From the NCBI RefSeq assembly GCF_000468035.1, contig NZ_KI260535.1, forward strand, positions 102,806-166,805: a DNA stretch of 64,000 nucleotides. Reading direction: 5' to 3'. Under the pieces are notes generated by a model. The model saw nothing but the letters and a program-made list of their open reading frames with translations, ran no database searches and had not been told where the DNA came from. The translations under genes were made by a program, and so were the position numbers. Below are positions 44,319 to 53,268 of this stretch, piece after piece (within the stretch, counting starts at the first letter, position 1; the number at the start of each line of letters is the position of its first letter). Source of the DNA: Selenomonas sp. oral taxon 892 str. F0426. GTDB taxonomy: Bacteria > Bacillota > Negativicutes > Selenomonadales > Selenomonadaceae.

Positions 44319-44348
44319 GATGTTCCGTTTGGTAATCGTCGAAGCGAA

Positions 44349-45674
44349 TTACTGGAGGAGCGAAAGGACAGCGGAGCTGTTCTGGTTTGCCTGTGCAAGC
44401 ATGGACTGCGCAGCCTGGAGCAGCACGTTGTTCTTCGTGTAGTTCGTCATCTCCTTCGCCATATCCGCATCGCGAATCGTGGACTCGGAGTTCTGAACGT
44501 TCTCGGACGCCGTCGTGAGGTTGGAGCTCGTGTAGGAGAGGCGGGTCTGGACTGCGCCGATGTTCGCCTGCTCATCGAGAGCCTTCTGGAGAGCCGTCTC
44601 GATCGTGTTGATCGCAGCGTTAGCCTTGTCCTGCGTCTGAACGCTGAGGACAGACCCATCCGTGCCCTTCAGACCAAGTGCGAGCGAACGCATATCCGTC
44701 ATGCTGACCTTGATCGCCTGGTTTGCCTTCGTGCCCGTCTGGAGAACGAGTGCATTGTCCTCAGACTTGTTCTCTGCGCGGACGCGCTCGTTGAACCCAT
44801 CGAGAGCCGTGTTCGCCGTCTTGCGAATTGCACCCGTGTTGTCCGTGATCGACATTGTGAACGAGGAGACCTGGAACGTCGTGCCCGTGCCCTTTGCCTC
44901 GATCGAGAGAGCAGCCTTGTTGTCAGCCGTGTAGACGCTGTTCTTCGCCTTGTCGTAGCCGATGAGGGCTTCCTCACGCGTAACACCCATGAGATCCGTA
45001 CCAGCGTACGACTCGGTGCCGTTGTAAGCGTTCTTGCCGAGGATATCAGCAAGCGTGTTGGTGCCGACCGAGAACGTCGTCGTGTAGGTCCTGCCCTGGC
45101 GGACATAGGAAACCGTGACGTTATCCGTCGACTGGATGTTGAGGCTCTCCTCCGTGCGGCTCTTGAGCGTCGTCAGGACAGAAGCCCACTTCGACGTCGT
45201 GTCGAGCGCACCGTTCGAGAGGATCGTGCAGGTCGCCGTGCCCTTGCTGTTGCGCGTGCCATCGACGAGGTACTTGCCGTTGTAGGTTGCAAGAGCGTTG
45301 TCGTCGATCTGGTCAACCATCTGGTTGATCTCTTTCTGGATCGTGCGGCGATCTTCATCCGTGTTCGTGTCGTTCGCTGCGTTGATTGCCTTCTCCTTGA
45401 GGGTCTTGAGGATCTCGACCGTGCTGGAGACAGCACCCTCAGCGGTACGCATCATGCTGTTGCCGTTCTGCGTGTTCTGGTTGTCCTGATCGAGCGAACG
45501 GATCTGGACGCGCATACGCTCAGAGATAGCATAGCCGGAAGCGTCATCGCCAGCGGTGTTGATCTTCATGCCCGAGGAGACCTTCTGAAGGCTCTTCGCG
45601 AGTGCCGACTGGTTCTTGTTCAGGATGTTGAGCGTGTTGACCGCCGACATGTTGTTCTTAACTACCATTGCCAT
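44349..45674 (-). CDS. fliC: Flagellin
   Basis: A 441-residue filament protein. The N-terminal D0/D1 region starts VVKNNMSAVNTLNILNKNQSALAKSL with SSGMKINTAGDDASGYAISERMR; the C terminus ends QSMLAQANQNSSAVLSLLQ, the usual coiled-coil and export-competent ends. The central region (about 180-330) is rich in Thr and Ser (TRNSKGTATCTILSNG, SVGTNTLADIL), giving many possible O-glycosylation sites. SD GGGAGGAA and a leader of about 165 bases, with a sigma-28-type promoter at 45841-45867. Downstream genes are TPR-GT41 and GT2 proteins. Confidence 0.95.
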   Translation of the reverse strand: MAMVVKNNMSAVNTLNILNKNQSALAKSLQKVSSGMKINTAGDDASGYAISERMRVQIRSLDQDNQNTQNGNSMMRTAEGAVSSTVEILKTLKEKAINAANDTNTDEDRRTIQKEINQMVDQIDDNALATYNGKYLVDGTRNSKGTATCTILSNGALDTTSKWASVLTTLKSRTEESLNIQSTDNVTVSYVRQGRTYTTTFSVGTNTLADILGKNAYNGTESYAGTDLMGVTREEALIGYDKAKNSVYTADNKAALSIEAKGTGTTFQVSSFTMSITDNTGAIRKTANTALDGFNERVRAENKSEDNALVLQTGTKANQAIKVSMTDMRSLALGLKGTDGSVLSVQTQDKANAAINTIETALQKALDEQANIGAVQTRLSYTSSNLTTASENVQNSESTIRDADMAKEMTNYTKNNVLLQAAQSMLAQANQNSSAVLSLLQ

Positions 45675-45840
45675 GTGTAAATTCCTCCCTGGTGTGGTTC
45701 CGGGTTGTCCGGAAATGAATTGTATGTGCGGACATCCGTGCCCGCTGTGTAATAGGCAAGTGACGCGTCTATCCTGGTTGGCTGCTAGCTAGCCGTCCAT
45801 GGCAGCCGCCCCGCTTGCTTATTATCATCTTACATAAAGT
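45675..45840 (-). promoter_or_regulatory. Flagellin leader with GGA motifs and hairpins
   Basis: The minus-strand leader holds several GGA motifs, one in the SD (GGGAGGA, 45682-45690). A hairpin TTCCGG-ACAAC-CCGGAA (45698-45714) lies 8 bases upstream of the SD, and a GGCTGC / GCAGCC stem is further upstream. In Bacillus, CsrA blocks flagellin translation by binding such sites at the SD, and FliW relieves it; both genes are in this operon. Confidence 0.5.
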
Positions 45841-45867
45841 ATATCGACACAAAGAAGACATACTTAA
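45841..45867 (-). promoter_or_regulatory. Sigma-28-type promoter of flagellin
   Basis: Minus strand TTAAGTAT, 11 bases, GTCGATAT. Each half matches 6 of 8 positions of the motility-sigma consensus TAAAGTTT-N11-GCCGATAA, at the expected spacing. Confidence 0.65.
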
Positions 45868-45939
45868 GTCTGTAACTGCAAATATTTTACTTTTTTTTCA
45901 TCTCTCTGTCAAGGGTACCAAGCTCACTTTTAGAAAAAA

Positions 45940-46284
45940 TTAGTACCGCCGATTGAGATTTCCGCCGAGAGGGCTTGCGCCTGTAAGGTCGTAGCTATGT
46001 ACAGCGGCATTCTGACGCCGTGAGCGATTCAGCCACGCGCGTGCCTTATACTGGATCTGCATCTCGAGGGGGCGAATTTCGGCATCATATGCCTCCCATT
46101 CTGCTCCCAACCGATAGGGATCCTCAGGAAGTTCCTGCAGGAGATCGATGATCTGCCCGCGCTGATCAACGAGCTCGATAAATGTATCAATCTCGTCATC
46201 ATCTACAAACTTGAGCAGCTCATGCGTGAGTACGCGGTATTTTTCCCAAAGCACCCGCGCCGTCTCATAGGATTCATCCTGCAT
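45940..46284 (-). CDS. fliT: FliT-like flagellar chaperone
   Basis: A 114-residue helical protein located right after fliS, the usual fliT position. It shows a long amphipathic helix (YETARVLWEKYRVLTHELLKFV), then DDDEIDTFIELVDQRGQIIDLLQEL and QIQYKARAWLNRSRRQ. FliT proteins bind FliD or act as export chaperones; sequence conservation is low, so identity rests on position and size. It overlaps fliS by 11 bases. The C-terminal 20 residues are polar and unstructured. Confidence 0.65.
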   Translation of the reverse strand: MQDESYETARVLWEKYRVLTHELLKFVDDDEIDTFIELVDQRGQIIDLLQELPEDPYRLGAEWEAYDAEIRPLEMQIQYKARAWLNRSRRQNAAVHSYDLTGASPLGGNLNRRY

Positions 46285-46690
46285 AGACGCCGCTCCCTTC
46301 CATGCCCTGTGCTCCCTTCTCCTCGCGCGCCTTCTTCATCGCCTGTGCCCACGCATCGCGGAGTTCCGTCATGATATCGGTCGCCTCCTGAATGATCGCG
46401 GGATCGCTCTTCATATTGCCCTCAACCAGCCGGTCGTACGCGTAGTTGTAGAGCGGCAAGAGCTGATGCGAGATCTCATAGTCCATATTGAGGGTAATGC
46501 GGAATTCGGAGATGATGTTCTGCGCCTTTTGCAACGAAACGTTCGCCGCCTCATAGTTCTTCTCCGCAAGTGCCTCGATGCCCTCCTTGATGAACTTGAG
46601 GCAGCCGTTGTAGAGCATCAGCGTCAGCGTCTCCGGCGTCGCCGTCATCACCTGCTGCTTCTTATATGCCTCCGCAGCACTGTTTACCAT
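46274..46690 (-). CDS. fliS: Flagellin chaperone FliS
   Basis: A 138-residue helical protein that binds the C terminus of unexported flagellin. FliS marks: AYKKQQVMTATPETLTLMLYNGCLKFI (in part), NYEAANVSLQKAQNIISEFRITLNMDYEIS and LYNYAYDRLVEGNMKSDP. In Firmicutes FliS also helps free FliW to antagonise CsrA. ATG at 46690 follows a GGGGGAACCCT leader; a longer in-frame start overlaps fliD and is rejected. Confidence 0.92.
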   Translation of the reverse strand: MVNSAAEAYKKQQVMTATPETLTLMLYNGCLKFIKEGIEALAEKNYEAANVSLQKAQNIISEFRITLNMDYEISHQLLPLYNYAYDRLVEGNMKSDPAIIQEATDIMTELRDAWAQAMKKAREEKGAQGMEGSGVYAG

Positions 46691-46709
46691 GATAGGGTTC
46701 CCCCTTGCA

Positions 46710-48353
46710 TCACTGTCCGTTAAAGAAGTTGAACTGTGTCGAGAGGCGTGCGATCGCTTCCTCCATCGCATTGTACTTCTTATAGAGTTTGCTTTCAAAG
46801 GATGACATGAGCTTCTTAAAATCGCTCATCTGTTTCTCGTAGTTCTGGATGAGCTTGCCCAGCTCGCTGAGATCCGTCTTGTCTGCCGCAACCCCCGAAT
46901 GGCGTTCGAGTTCCTTGAGGCGTCCGCCAATCTTGTTGTAAATGCGGGAAGCGACACCGTTATTGCCGTAGTCGTCGTTCTCATCATCATAGGAGATGAG
47001 GCGGTTCACGGCATCTGGTTCTGCCGCAATTGCATTTTTGAGCTTCGTCTCGTCGAGCTGCAGGTGCCCCGTCTGGTTCTTCGCAGTGATGCCGATAGAC
47101 GAGAGTGTGCTGTAGCGGCCGGGCACAGACTGCACGCGGTTGATGACCGCATCGCGCAGGTCACCAATGATGGAGCGAACATAGTTGTCGCGGAAGAGGA
47201 GCCCCTCCTTCGCCTTCGCGTTCCACTTCTCGACCTGGTCTTTCGTCATGCCCTCTTCCTGCGACTTCGTAAGCACACCGTAGTCCTGGTGGCCCCTGTT
47301 GTTATACAGTTTGTTGAGTTCATCGAGCAGCGCGTTGTACTCCTCAACGAATTTCTTGACATTCTCGACGAGCTTGTCCTGATCCTGCGCAACATTGACC
47401 GTGGCCGGCGTACCTACCGGTGTCGGCTTCTTGAACGTATAGGTGACGCCGCCCACCGTCAGGTTGTTCTCCTGCAGGTTGTTGTAGTCACGCCCGTCAA
47501 TCTTGACATTTGCGTTGGTACCTGCCGCCTCCATTGAGGTGGTTGTTGGGCTGCTCGTCGTGAGGGTCATGGCAGGACCGATGGTGCCGTTGCTGACAAC
47601 GCCGAGCTTCAGATTGTTCAGCAGCGTCGTTGTGTGCGCCGCCGAGCTCGACGTCGTATCCACGGTGAGGTTGATCTTGTTGCTGTCGCCCGTCTTGCTG
47701 TTCGCAAGGGAGAATCCGTCGGATACGGAGTCATAGTTCGCACGAATATCGAGGGCGGTCTTCTTTCCGCTCGCGGTATAGCGTGCGTTATTGATCCGAT
47801 TCGCAAGGTCATTGAGCGTGAGGTTCTTCGTAAAGACCTCCTCCGCAGTGAACGTCACTTCTGCCGAGCCTGTACCGTTCGATACCTTGAATTTGAGCGC
47901 CGTGTCCCCGTCCAGCATACCGGTAGGACGTGTGCCGCCTGCAAATGCAATATCCTTGAGCATCGTGCTCGTAGACGCACTGGGATTTGCACGTGCAACA
48001 TGCTGTCCCGTCGCTGTCATAAGATAGGCGTTCGTCGCAGCCTGCGTTACCTCGACCGAGTGTGCCATAACACCCGCACTTGCATTCGCCGTCGCCGTAA
48101 CAGCATCGGAGAGTGAACTGGTCGTCGTCATCGGCTTTGTCGAGGAACTCAGGCGATAGTCTGACATGCGGCTTTTGAACGTATTGACCTTATCATAGAC
48201 GTTCGCATACGCTTCCTTGCGCCACTCCGTTTCAACTTCCTTCTTGTAGATACGGTCGTATTTCTTCTGGTGAGAGAGCATCCCAACCTTGACCAGGGAC
48301 TCGACGTCAAGTCCCGAGCCGGAAAGTCCGTAAATTCCTTTTGCTGATGCCAT
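46710..48353 (-). CDS. fliD: Flagellar filament cap FliD
   Basis: A 547-residue cap protein that folds flagellin at the filament tip. N-terminal IYGLSGSGLDVESLVKVGMLSHQKKYDRIYKKEVETEW is typical (first helix LDVESLV), as is the C-terminal coiled coil (YEKQMSDFKKLMSSFESKLYKKYNAMEEAIARLSTQ). The central region is Thr/Ser-rich. Length matches the family. It follows flaG with 21 bases between. Confidence 0.93.
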   Translation of the reverse strand: MASAKGIYGLSGSGLDVESLVKVGMLSHQKKYDRIYKKEVETEWRKEAYANVYDKVNTFKSRMSDYRLSSSTKPMTTTSSLSDAVTATANASAGVMAHSVEVTQAATNAYLMTATGQHVARANPSASTSTMLKDIAFAGGTRPTGMLDGDTALKFKVSNGTGSAEVTFTAEEVFTKNLTLNDLANRINNARYTASGKKTALDIRANYDSVSDGFSLANSKTGDSNKINLTVDTTSSSAAHTTTLLNNLKLGVVSNGTIGPAMTLTTSSPTTTSMEAAGTNANVKIDGRDYNNLQENNLTVGGVTYTFKKPTPVGTPATVNVAQDQDKLVENVKKFVEEYNALLDELNKLYNNRGHQDYGVLTKSQEEGMTKDQVEKWNAKAKEGLLFRDNYVRSIIGDLRDAVINRVQSVPGRYSTLSSIGITAKNQTGHLQLDETKLKNAIAAEPDAVNRLISYDDENDDYGNNGVASRIYNKIGGRLKELERHSGVAADKTDLSELGKLIQNYEKQMSDFKKLMSSFESKLYKKYNAMEEAIARLSTQFNFFNGQ

Positions 48354-48374
48354 ATGATTTCTCCTTCTAACGTC

Positions 48375-48800
48375 TTATGCCGTCTTATCCAGGAAGGCGC
48401 CGATCCAGTCGTGCACCTTGATCATGTGCTCCACCATCGCCTCAGGCGGAACCTCGCGCAGGACCTCGCCGGTCTTCTTGTCGAGCATGCGCACCGACAT
48501 GAAGTTAACTTCTTTATGGTACTGGAACTGCAGATCGACGTTGATGTTGCGCATGATCTCGTTGAGCTGCTCCGTGATGAACGCGGTCTGCTCCTCTGAG
48601 AGCGGTTCATGCTGCGTCTGCGCCTGTTCTTCTGCCCACTGCTCCTCCGGAGCATTCGCCGCAGCAACTTCCTCCGCCGGCGCCGCTCCCGCTACGAGGC
48701 TTGGTACCTCCGGGGCATTTGCGTCGGGTACATCGGTTCCCTTCATTCCGCTGACAGCGACCGCCGCCAGCATAACATCCTGAACATTCTTTACGGTCAT
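48375..48800 (-). CDS. flaG: FlaG-family protein
   Basis: A 141-residue protein. The conserved FlaG C-terminal domain is clear (TEQLNEIMRNINVDLQFQYHKEVNFMSVRMLDKKTGEVLREVPPEAM..., in segments), preceded by an Ala/Glu-rich N-terminal half (AAPAEEVAAANAPEEQWAEEQAQ). FlaG affects filament length or assembly in several bacteria; the mechanism is unclear. Part of the run csrA-flaG-fliD. Confidence 0.88.
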   Translation of the reverse strand: MTVKNVQDVMLAAVAVSGMKGTDVPDANAPEVPSLVAGAAPAEEVAAANAPEEQWAEEQAQTQHEPLSEEQTAFITEQLNEIMRNINVDLQFQYHKEVNFMSVRMLDKKTGEVLREVPPEAMVEHMIKVHDWIGAFLDKTA

Positions 48801-48874
48801 AAGGCACCCCTCCGTGTGTCATTGGGAGCGCATGGTGCGTTCCCATTCCTTTCTTCCTTGATTCCTCTATCGTC

Positions 48875-49096
48875 TCAGCTCTTTGGCAGTGCGCTGAGAT
48901 CCACATGCTTCGGCGCAGCCGCAGCTTTTTGATTCTCTTCCTGAATCGCCCGGTAAATCTCTCCGCGGTAGATCTTGACATTGCGCGGCGCATCGATAGC
49001 GATACGCACGTTGTCCCCCTGAACCTCCACGATATTAACGACAACATTGTCGCCAATCATGATCTGCTGTCTTGGTTTACGTGTGAGTACGAGCAT
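48875..49096 (-). CDS. csrA: Carbon storage regulator / flagellin translational repressor CsrA
   Basis: A 73-residue RNA-binding protein. The diagnostic MLVLTRKPRQQIMIGDNVVVNIVEVQGD... and RIAIDAPRNVKIYRGEIYRAI are intact; the last 18 residues are an extended tail. Binds GGA motifs over SD sites; in Bacillus it represses flagellin. Start shares one base with the fliW stop (TAATG). Confidence 0.96.
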   Translation of the reverse strand: MLVLTRKPRQQIMIGDNVVVNIVEVQGDNVRIAIDAPRNVKIYRGEIYRAIQEENQKAAAAPKHVDLSALPKS

Positions 49097-49542
49097 TACC
49101 TGCCCTCCTTCTCTTCGGGGAACAGGCGATGCTTTGTCGTGTATGCGCTCCGTTCAAGCACAATCTGCTTTGCTTTGCGCGTCGTTGTGTTGATAACGAT
49201 GGGCGCCATAAGGTTCGCCGTGAGATCGTGAATCTCCTTTCCCGAGAGCGTGAGGATCGTATAGATCAGCACCTCCTCAGGTGATGTCAGTCCAAGCTCG
49301 GCCTCGACGTCATCGTCAATGGTAAACTCATAGTCCGGGAAAAAAACCAGCGGCATCGTCATCAGGAAGGCAAGTTCCGGTGTCTTGACCGACTGCATGA
49401 ACACATACGGGCTGCCCTCTTCATACGGGATGATGATGAACTCCCGCTCCTCTTCAAAGGCGGGAATACCCGCCGCAAACTGGATGATGGACTCCTCTGC
49501 CGCCTCGATCTCACCGAAACGGCTCGTCATAATCTTACTCAT
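49096..49542 (-). CDS. fliW: Flagellar assembly factor FliW
   Basis: A 148-residue cytoplasmic protein that binds flagellin and sequesters CsrA. Typical features: TSRFGEIEAAEESIIQFAAGIPAF, VFMQSVKTPELAFLMTMP and DYEFTIDDDVEAELGL, then APIVINTTTRKAKQIVL. The ATG at 49542 has AGGAG 6 bases upstream; an in-frame TTG one codon earlier is a poor alternative. Coupled to csrA by a one-base overlap. Confidence 0.93.
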   Translation of the reverse strand: MSKIMTSRFGEIEAAEESIIQFAAGIPAFEEEREFIIIPYEEGSPYVFMQSVKTPELAFLMTMPLVFFPDYEFTIDDDVEAELGLTSPEEVLIYTILTLSGKEIHDLTANLMAPIVINTTTRKAKQIVLERSAYTTKHRLFPEEKEGR

Positions 49543-49554
49543 CAATGACTCCTG

Positions 49555-50139
49555 TTACGCGTATATATCGTATTTTCCTTCGCTGACCCAGCTGTGGATG
49601 CTGCCCTTCTGCTGCAGATAGGTCTCAATGCTGCCGCGGTTGTACTGCACACGCGCCTGGCTCTCCGTGTTCCAGTGCGGCGTCGTACGGCCGATGGTGG
49701 GTTCTCCTACCGTCTGCCCCACATCGAAATGGATCTCAGGATCGGGAATCGCTGCTGCAACGAGCTGTCGCTGTCGTGTGACACGATTCTCCATGTCTCG
49801 CTTGGCAAATTCGATTCCGACCTGACGTCCCGGCTTTGGTCCGTCCTCGGCAAGAGCCCACGCCATCTGCGTATGCTTCGACGTCCCCTTCCGCACCTCG
49901 GACATGCCGCGCTCAAGATTCTCGCGGGCAAAGTCCGTGTTGTTCGTATAGCCATAGCTGTGGCGGCTGGGGTAGCTGTCGATCGAGAGGCGCGGCTGTG
50001 TAAAGCCTCTGTTGGAGCGTGCCTGCTGGGTCTCCTGTTCGTAGCGCGGCTGATTGATGCTGGAATCCAGCGTATTGCGCTGCACCCGCATCCCGATCAT
50101 GGGAAGCGTGTGGCGCGTGTTGAGATAAAGCATTGGCAT
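49555..50139 (-). CDS. YviE-like (DUF6470-type) flagellar operon protein
   Basis: A 194-residue protein in the yviE position, between flgL and fliW, exactly as in Bacillus subtilis. It starts MLYLNTRHTLPMIGMRVQRNTLDSS, carries RPRLSIDSYPSRHSYGYTN-like FTQPRLSIDSYPSRHSYGY, and ends WVSEGKYDIYA. Polar and Gln/Arg-rich without membrane segments. Function is unknown in all species. SD AAAGGA is 7 bases before the ATG. Confidence 0.8.
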   Translation of the reverse strand: MPMLYLNTRHTLPMIGMRVQRNTLDSSINQPRYEQETQQARSNRGFTQPRLSIDSYPSRHSYGYTNNTDFARENLERGMSEVRKGTSKHTQMAWALAEDGPKPGRQVGIEFAKRDMENRVTRQRQLVAAAIPDPEIHFDVGQTVGEPTIGRTTPHWNTESQARVQYNRGSIETYLQQKGSIHSWVSEGKYDIYA

Positions 50140-50176
50140 AGGGGCATCCTTTCCCGTTATGATATGCTAAACTGAA

Positions 50177-51499
50177 TTACCGCAGATAATCCACGAGCGA
50201 GAGCGGCAGAATGCGTGCCCCCATCGAGAGTGACATGCTCATAACGGTCTGCTGCTGCATCATCTTCGTTGCAAGCTCTGCCACATCCGTTGCCGAAACG
50301 TTCGTGATATCGCGCGTGATGTTCTCGTGATGGTTGGTAAGAATATCTTTCATGTCTGTATAGAGGCCGCTGCGTGCTCCTGTCTCGGTATGCGCCTGCA
50401 GTGTCACCTGATTGGCAGTATCGGCAAGTGTCACGCCATCGGAACTGAGCCAGTGCGCATCACATGCCTTCGTCTTGGCATAGACTGTCAGCATGTTGTT
50501 GACCATCGCAGAACCTGACGGTTCGTTGCCCGAGTTCTTGTCATCAAAGAGATCCCGTCCGAAGATATCCAGCCCTGTCTTGTTGACCGTATCTGCTGAC
50601 GGCTCAGTCGATCCGTTCTGCTTAACCATCGAGATGTAGCGCATATCGCCCTGATACGTGACAATCTGCTGACGCACCGTGGAGAACTTAAGATTTACAC
50701 CATTCACCGCCGTTGTCCAGCCGGCACCAGCCGCTGTCACTTCTCCAGTATTCTTGAAGTTATTCTTGATGAAGTTCGGGCCCGTTGCGATATTTCCGAC
50801 GCGATCCGCCGTGGAGACGGTGCTGCGCCCGTTGGCAATGACGTCCTTATACCCTTCCTGCACGAACTCTTTCGTGTAGATATCGCCCGTCAGCGTGTTC
50901 AGGTAGTAAGTGTTGCCATCATCACCATCGAGCGAAAGCATCTGGTGCAGGAAGTCTGCACTGTTGTTATTGCTGGCATCGTTGAAAAATGCAGCCTGAC
51001 GATCATCGAGCGTCTTCGTAACACCGCGCTGTTTCAGATCCGCTTCGCTCGACATGACGAAGGGCTGCTTGAGGTCAGCCTGCCCGGAGAAGATATAGCG
51101 GTCACCGAGCTGAGTATTGCCAAGAGAGACGATCTGCTCGATGCTCGCCTTCATCTCACGTGCAATCGCCGGCCAGTCGCCGCTCTTTTCATCCTTATCG
51201 TCGTTCGCGCCCTGGATTGTCTTTGCCTTGAACGTCTTCTGGATATCCTCCATGCCCGAAAGCGCAGTCTGCGTGGATGCCATCCACGAGATGCCCGCCT
51301 TAACACTCTCCTGGTAGCGATCATTCTCTCCCTCGGAGACATTGTAACGCAGATAGCGCGAGTAATCCACAGAGTTGTCCGAGGGGCGATGCAGCTTGCT
51401 GCCGTCCCCCTGTTCCATGAGCTTCGTCTTCGTATAGTCGAGCGCATTCAGATCTTTCTGGTAGCGTCGTACCATGTAGTTGCTGCTAATGCGAACCAT
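50177..51499 (-). CDS. flgL: Hook-filament junction protein FlgL
   Basis: A 440-residue junction protein linking hook and filament. N-terminal flagellin-like helix MVRISSNYMVRRYQKDLNALDYTKTKL (in part) with DGSKLHRPSDNSVDYSRYLRYN, and C-terminal MMQQQTVMSMSLSMGARILPLSLVDYL. Somewhat longer than the B. subtilis form because of a Thr/Gly-rich insert. SD AAGAGGTG. It follows flgK by 10 bases. Confidence 0.93.
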   Translation of the reverse strand: MVRISSNYMVRRYQKDLNALDYTKTKLMEQGDGSKLHRPSDNSVDYSRYLRYNVSEGENDRYQESVKAGISWMASTQTALSGMEDIQKTFKAKTIQGANDDKDEKSGDWPAIAREMKASIEQIVSLGNTQLGDRYIFSGQADLKQPFVMSSEADLKQRGVTKTLDDRQAAFFNDASNNNSADFLHQMLSLDGDDGNTYYLNTLTGDIYTKEFVQEGYKDVIANGRSTVSTADRVGNIATGPNFIKNNFKNTGEVTAAGAGWTTAVNGVNLKFSTVRQQIVTYQGDMRYISMVKQNGSTEPSADTVNKTGLDIFGRDLFDDKNSGNEPSGSAMVNNMLTVYAKTKACDAHWLSSDGVTLADTANQVTLQAHTETGARSGLYTDMKDILTNHHENITRDITNVSATDVAELATKMMQQQTVMSMSLSMGARILPLSLVDYLR

Positions 51500-51509
51500 A
51501 TGTCACCTC

Positions 51510-53231
51510 TTACCTTCCGACCACACCGGTGCTGTTGATCAGCCGATCCAGCATCTCATCCATCGACGTGAGGACACGCGAACATGCGCCGTAGCCCGTC
51601 TGGAACTTGAGCATATTCGTCAGTTCCTCATTCCAGTCAACCCCCGATGTGGACTGCCTCCACTGCTCGATCTGTGTCATGAGGTCGTCCTGCTGCTTGA
51701 GCGTCTTGTCGATGTTCTCCGCAGCAGCACCGAGCTTATTCATCATGCCGTTGTAATACTGATTGATCGAGATATCGTTGATCGCCCGCGTCGTACCACG
51801 AGGATTCATCGTGCCCGCCTGATCGATGTTGAAGAGCTTGCTGAGCTCAACGGCCATCGTACCGTCGCCCGTACCGTTGACCCATGCATTCTCATACTGG
51901 AAGTCTGAAGCGCTGCCGCTCAGCGTCGCGGGCACAAGTTTCTTTCCAGTGTTCGGATCGATGATCTGCCGCGCGGCAACAAGGTTCTGCCCGCCCTGTG
52001 CTGTCAGCTCGTCACTCACCTTGAGCGCGTTGATGATCTGCATCGACTTGAGCTTATCTGGACCACCCGTGACAGCTGTCTGTACGCGGGTACTCGTCGG
52101 CGTTGGGTGCGTGCGTGTGATCGTAGCCCCCGCAGCCTCCATCCACCGTTCACCAGTCGTTGTATCCACATGCCAGGTGTACTGCATCTGGTCATATGTT
52201 GTCCCCGTCGTGGACTTGAACTTGTTCTGTCCGAAGAAGTTCAGCCATCCGGTCGACTCTTTGTCAATCCCGACGCCCTGCTTATGCACATCGTTGAAGG
52301 TCGTAAGAAGCGTTGCAGAGATATCTGCAAGCTGATCGATATGCCCCTTGTCCTGCACAATCGTATCCTGAAGTGCTTTCAGAATACCGCTCTGCGGAAC
52401 ATATCCAATGCGTCCTGCCTCGACAATGCGGATCGTATAGTCCGAAATTCCGTATTCCTGGCTGTAGATCGGCTCACTCAGCTGAAGCGTCAGAGAGTTC
52501 TCTCGCTGGACGAGAGACATGCCGTTCGAGACGACCGTATACTGTCCGTTTGCTTCCTCATAGACATTCACATTCGTAATCTCTGAGAGCTTGTCTACGA
52601 GGAGGTCGCGCTGGTCGCGCAGATCGTTCGCCTTGCCGCCGTTCGTCTCGGCAAGCATGATATTCTTGTTGAGGCGCGCAATTTCCTTCGTAATACTGTT
52701 GGCCTTGCCGATCTGGATGCGCATCTCATCATACTGTGCTGCAATCTGATCCTGCAGCTGTTTTGCTCCCGTCTTAATGCGGTCGACGAGATTGTTCCCC
52801 TTCGTCAGCACCGCTGTTCGGGATGCCGCATCACTGGCGTAATCGGAGAGATTGACCCATGAGGAATAGAACTGCTGCATCGCATTCAAAATGCCCGTGT
52901 TCTTCGAGTCGTTGAAGATCATCTCGACCTTATCATAGTTTGTCTTATGTGTCTGATAGAAACTCTGCGCCGAGTTCTCCGACCAGTACTGCTTGTCCGC
53001 GTAGATGTTGCGTGCGCGGTTCAGTGCGACGACATCCACACCGCCGCCGACATAGACCCCGCCATAGAGGGAGGGTCGCTCCTGATAGTTCGTCGCCGCC
53101 GAGTCCACGCGCTGACGCGAGTACCCCTCAGTTGAGGCATTCGTAATATTATGCCCAGTGGTGTCGAGCGAGAGCTGATTGTTCTGGATGCCCCGCACCA
53201 TCGTATTGAGTCCCGCAAATGTTGACCGCAT
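51510..53231 (-). CDS. flgK: Hook-filament junction protein FlgK
   Basis: A 573-residue protein, the first hook-associated protein. The start MRSTFAGLNTMVRGIQNNQLSLDTTGHNITNASTEGYSRQ (read in segments) is diagnostic, as is the C-terminal LKQQDDLMTQIEQWRQSTSGVDWNEELTNMLKFQTGY. Members are exported by the flagellar type III system with the FlgN chaperone; two FlgN-like genes precede it. Confidence 0.95.
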   Translation of the reverse strand: MRSTFAGLNTMVRGIQNNQLSLDTTGHNITNASTEGYSRQRVDSAATNYQERPSLYGGVYVGGGVDVVALNRARNIYADKQYWSENSAQSFYQTHKTNYDKVEMIFNDSKNTGILNAMQQFYSSWVNLSDYASDAASRTAVLTKGNNLVDRIKTGAKQLQDQIAAQYDEMRIQIGKANSITKEIARLNKNIMLAETNGGKANDLRDQRDLLVDKLSEITNVNVYEEANGQYTVVSNGMSLVQRENSLTLQLSEPIYSQEYGISDYTIRIVEAGRIGYVPQSGILKALQDTIVQDKGHIDQLADISATLLTTFNDVHKQGVGIDKESTGWLNFFGQNKFKSTTGTTYDQMQYTWHVDTTTGERWMEAAGATITRTHPTPTSTRVQTAVTGGPDKLKSMQIINALKVSDELTAQGGQNLVAARQIIDPNTGKKLVPATLSGSASDFQYENAWVNGTGDGTMAVELSKLFNIDQAGTMNPRGTTRAINDISINQYYNGMMNKLGAAAENIDKTLKQQDDLMTQIEQWRQSTSGVDWNEELTNMLKFQTGYGACSRVLTSMDEMLDRLINSTGVVGR

Positions 53232-53268
53232 AGTTCCCTCACTCTTTCCCTTATACTATATCCACGGC

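Noticed and set aside
44148..45680. 510-codon plus-strand frame opposite flagellin
   Set aside because: Complement of the fliC coding sequence; Arg/Val/Asp-rich shadow without an SD.
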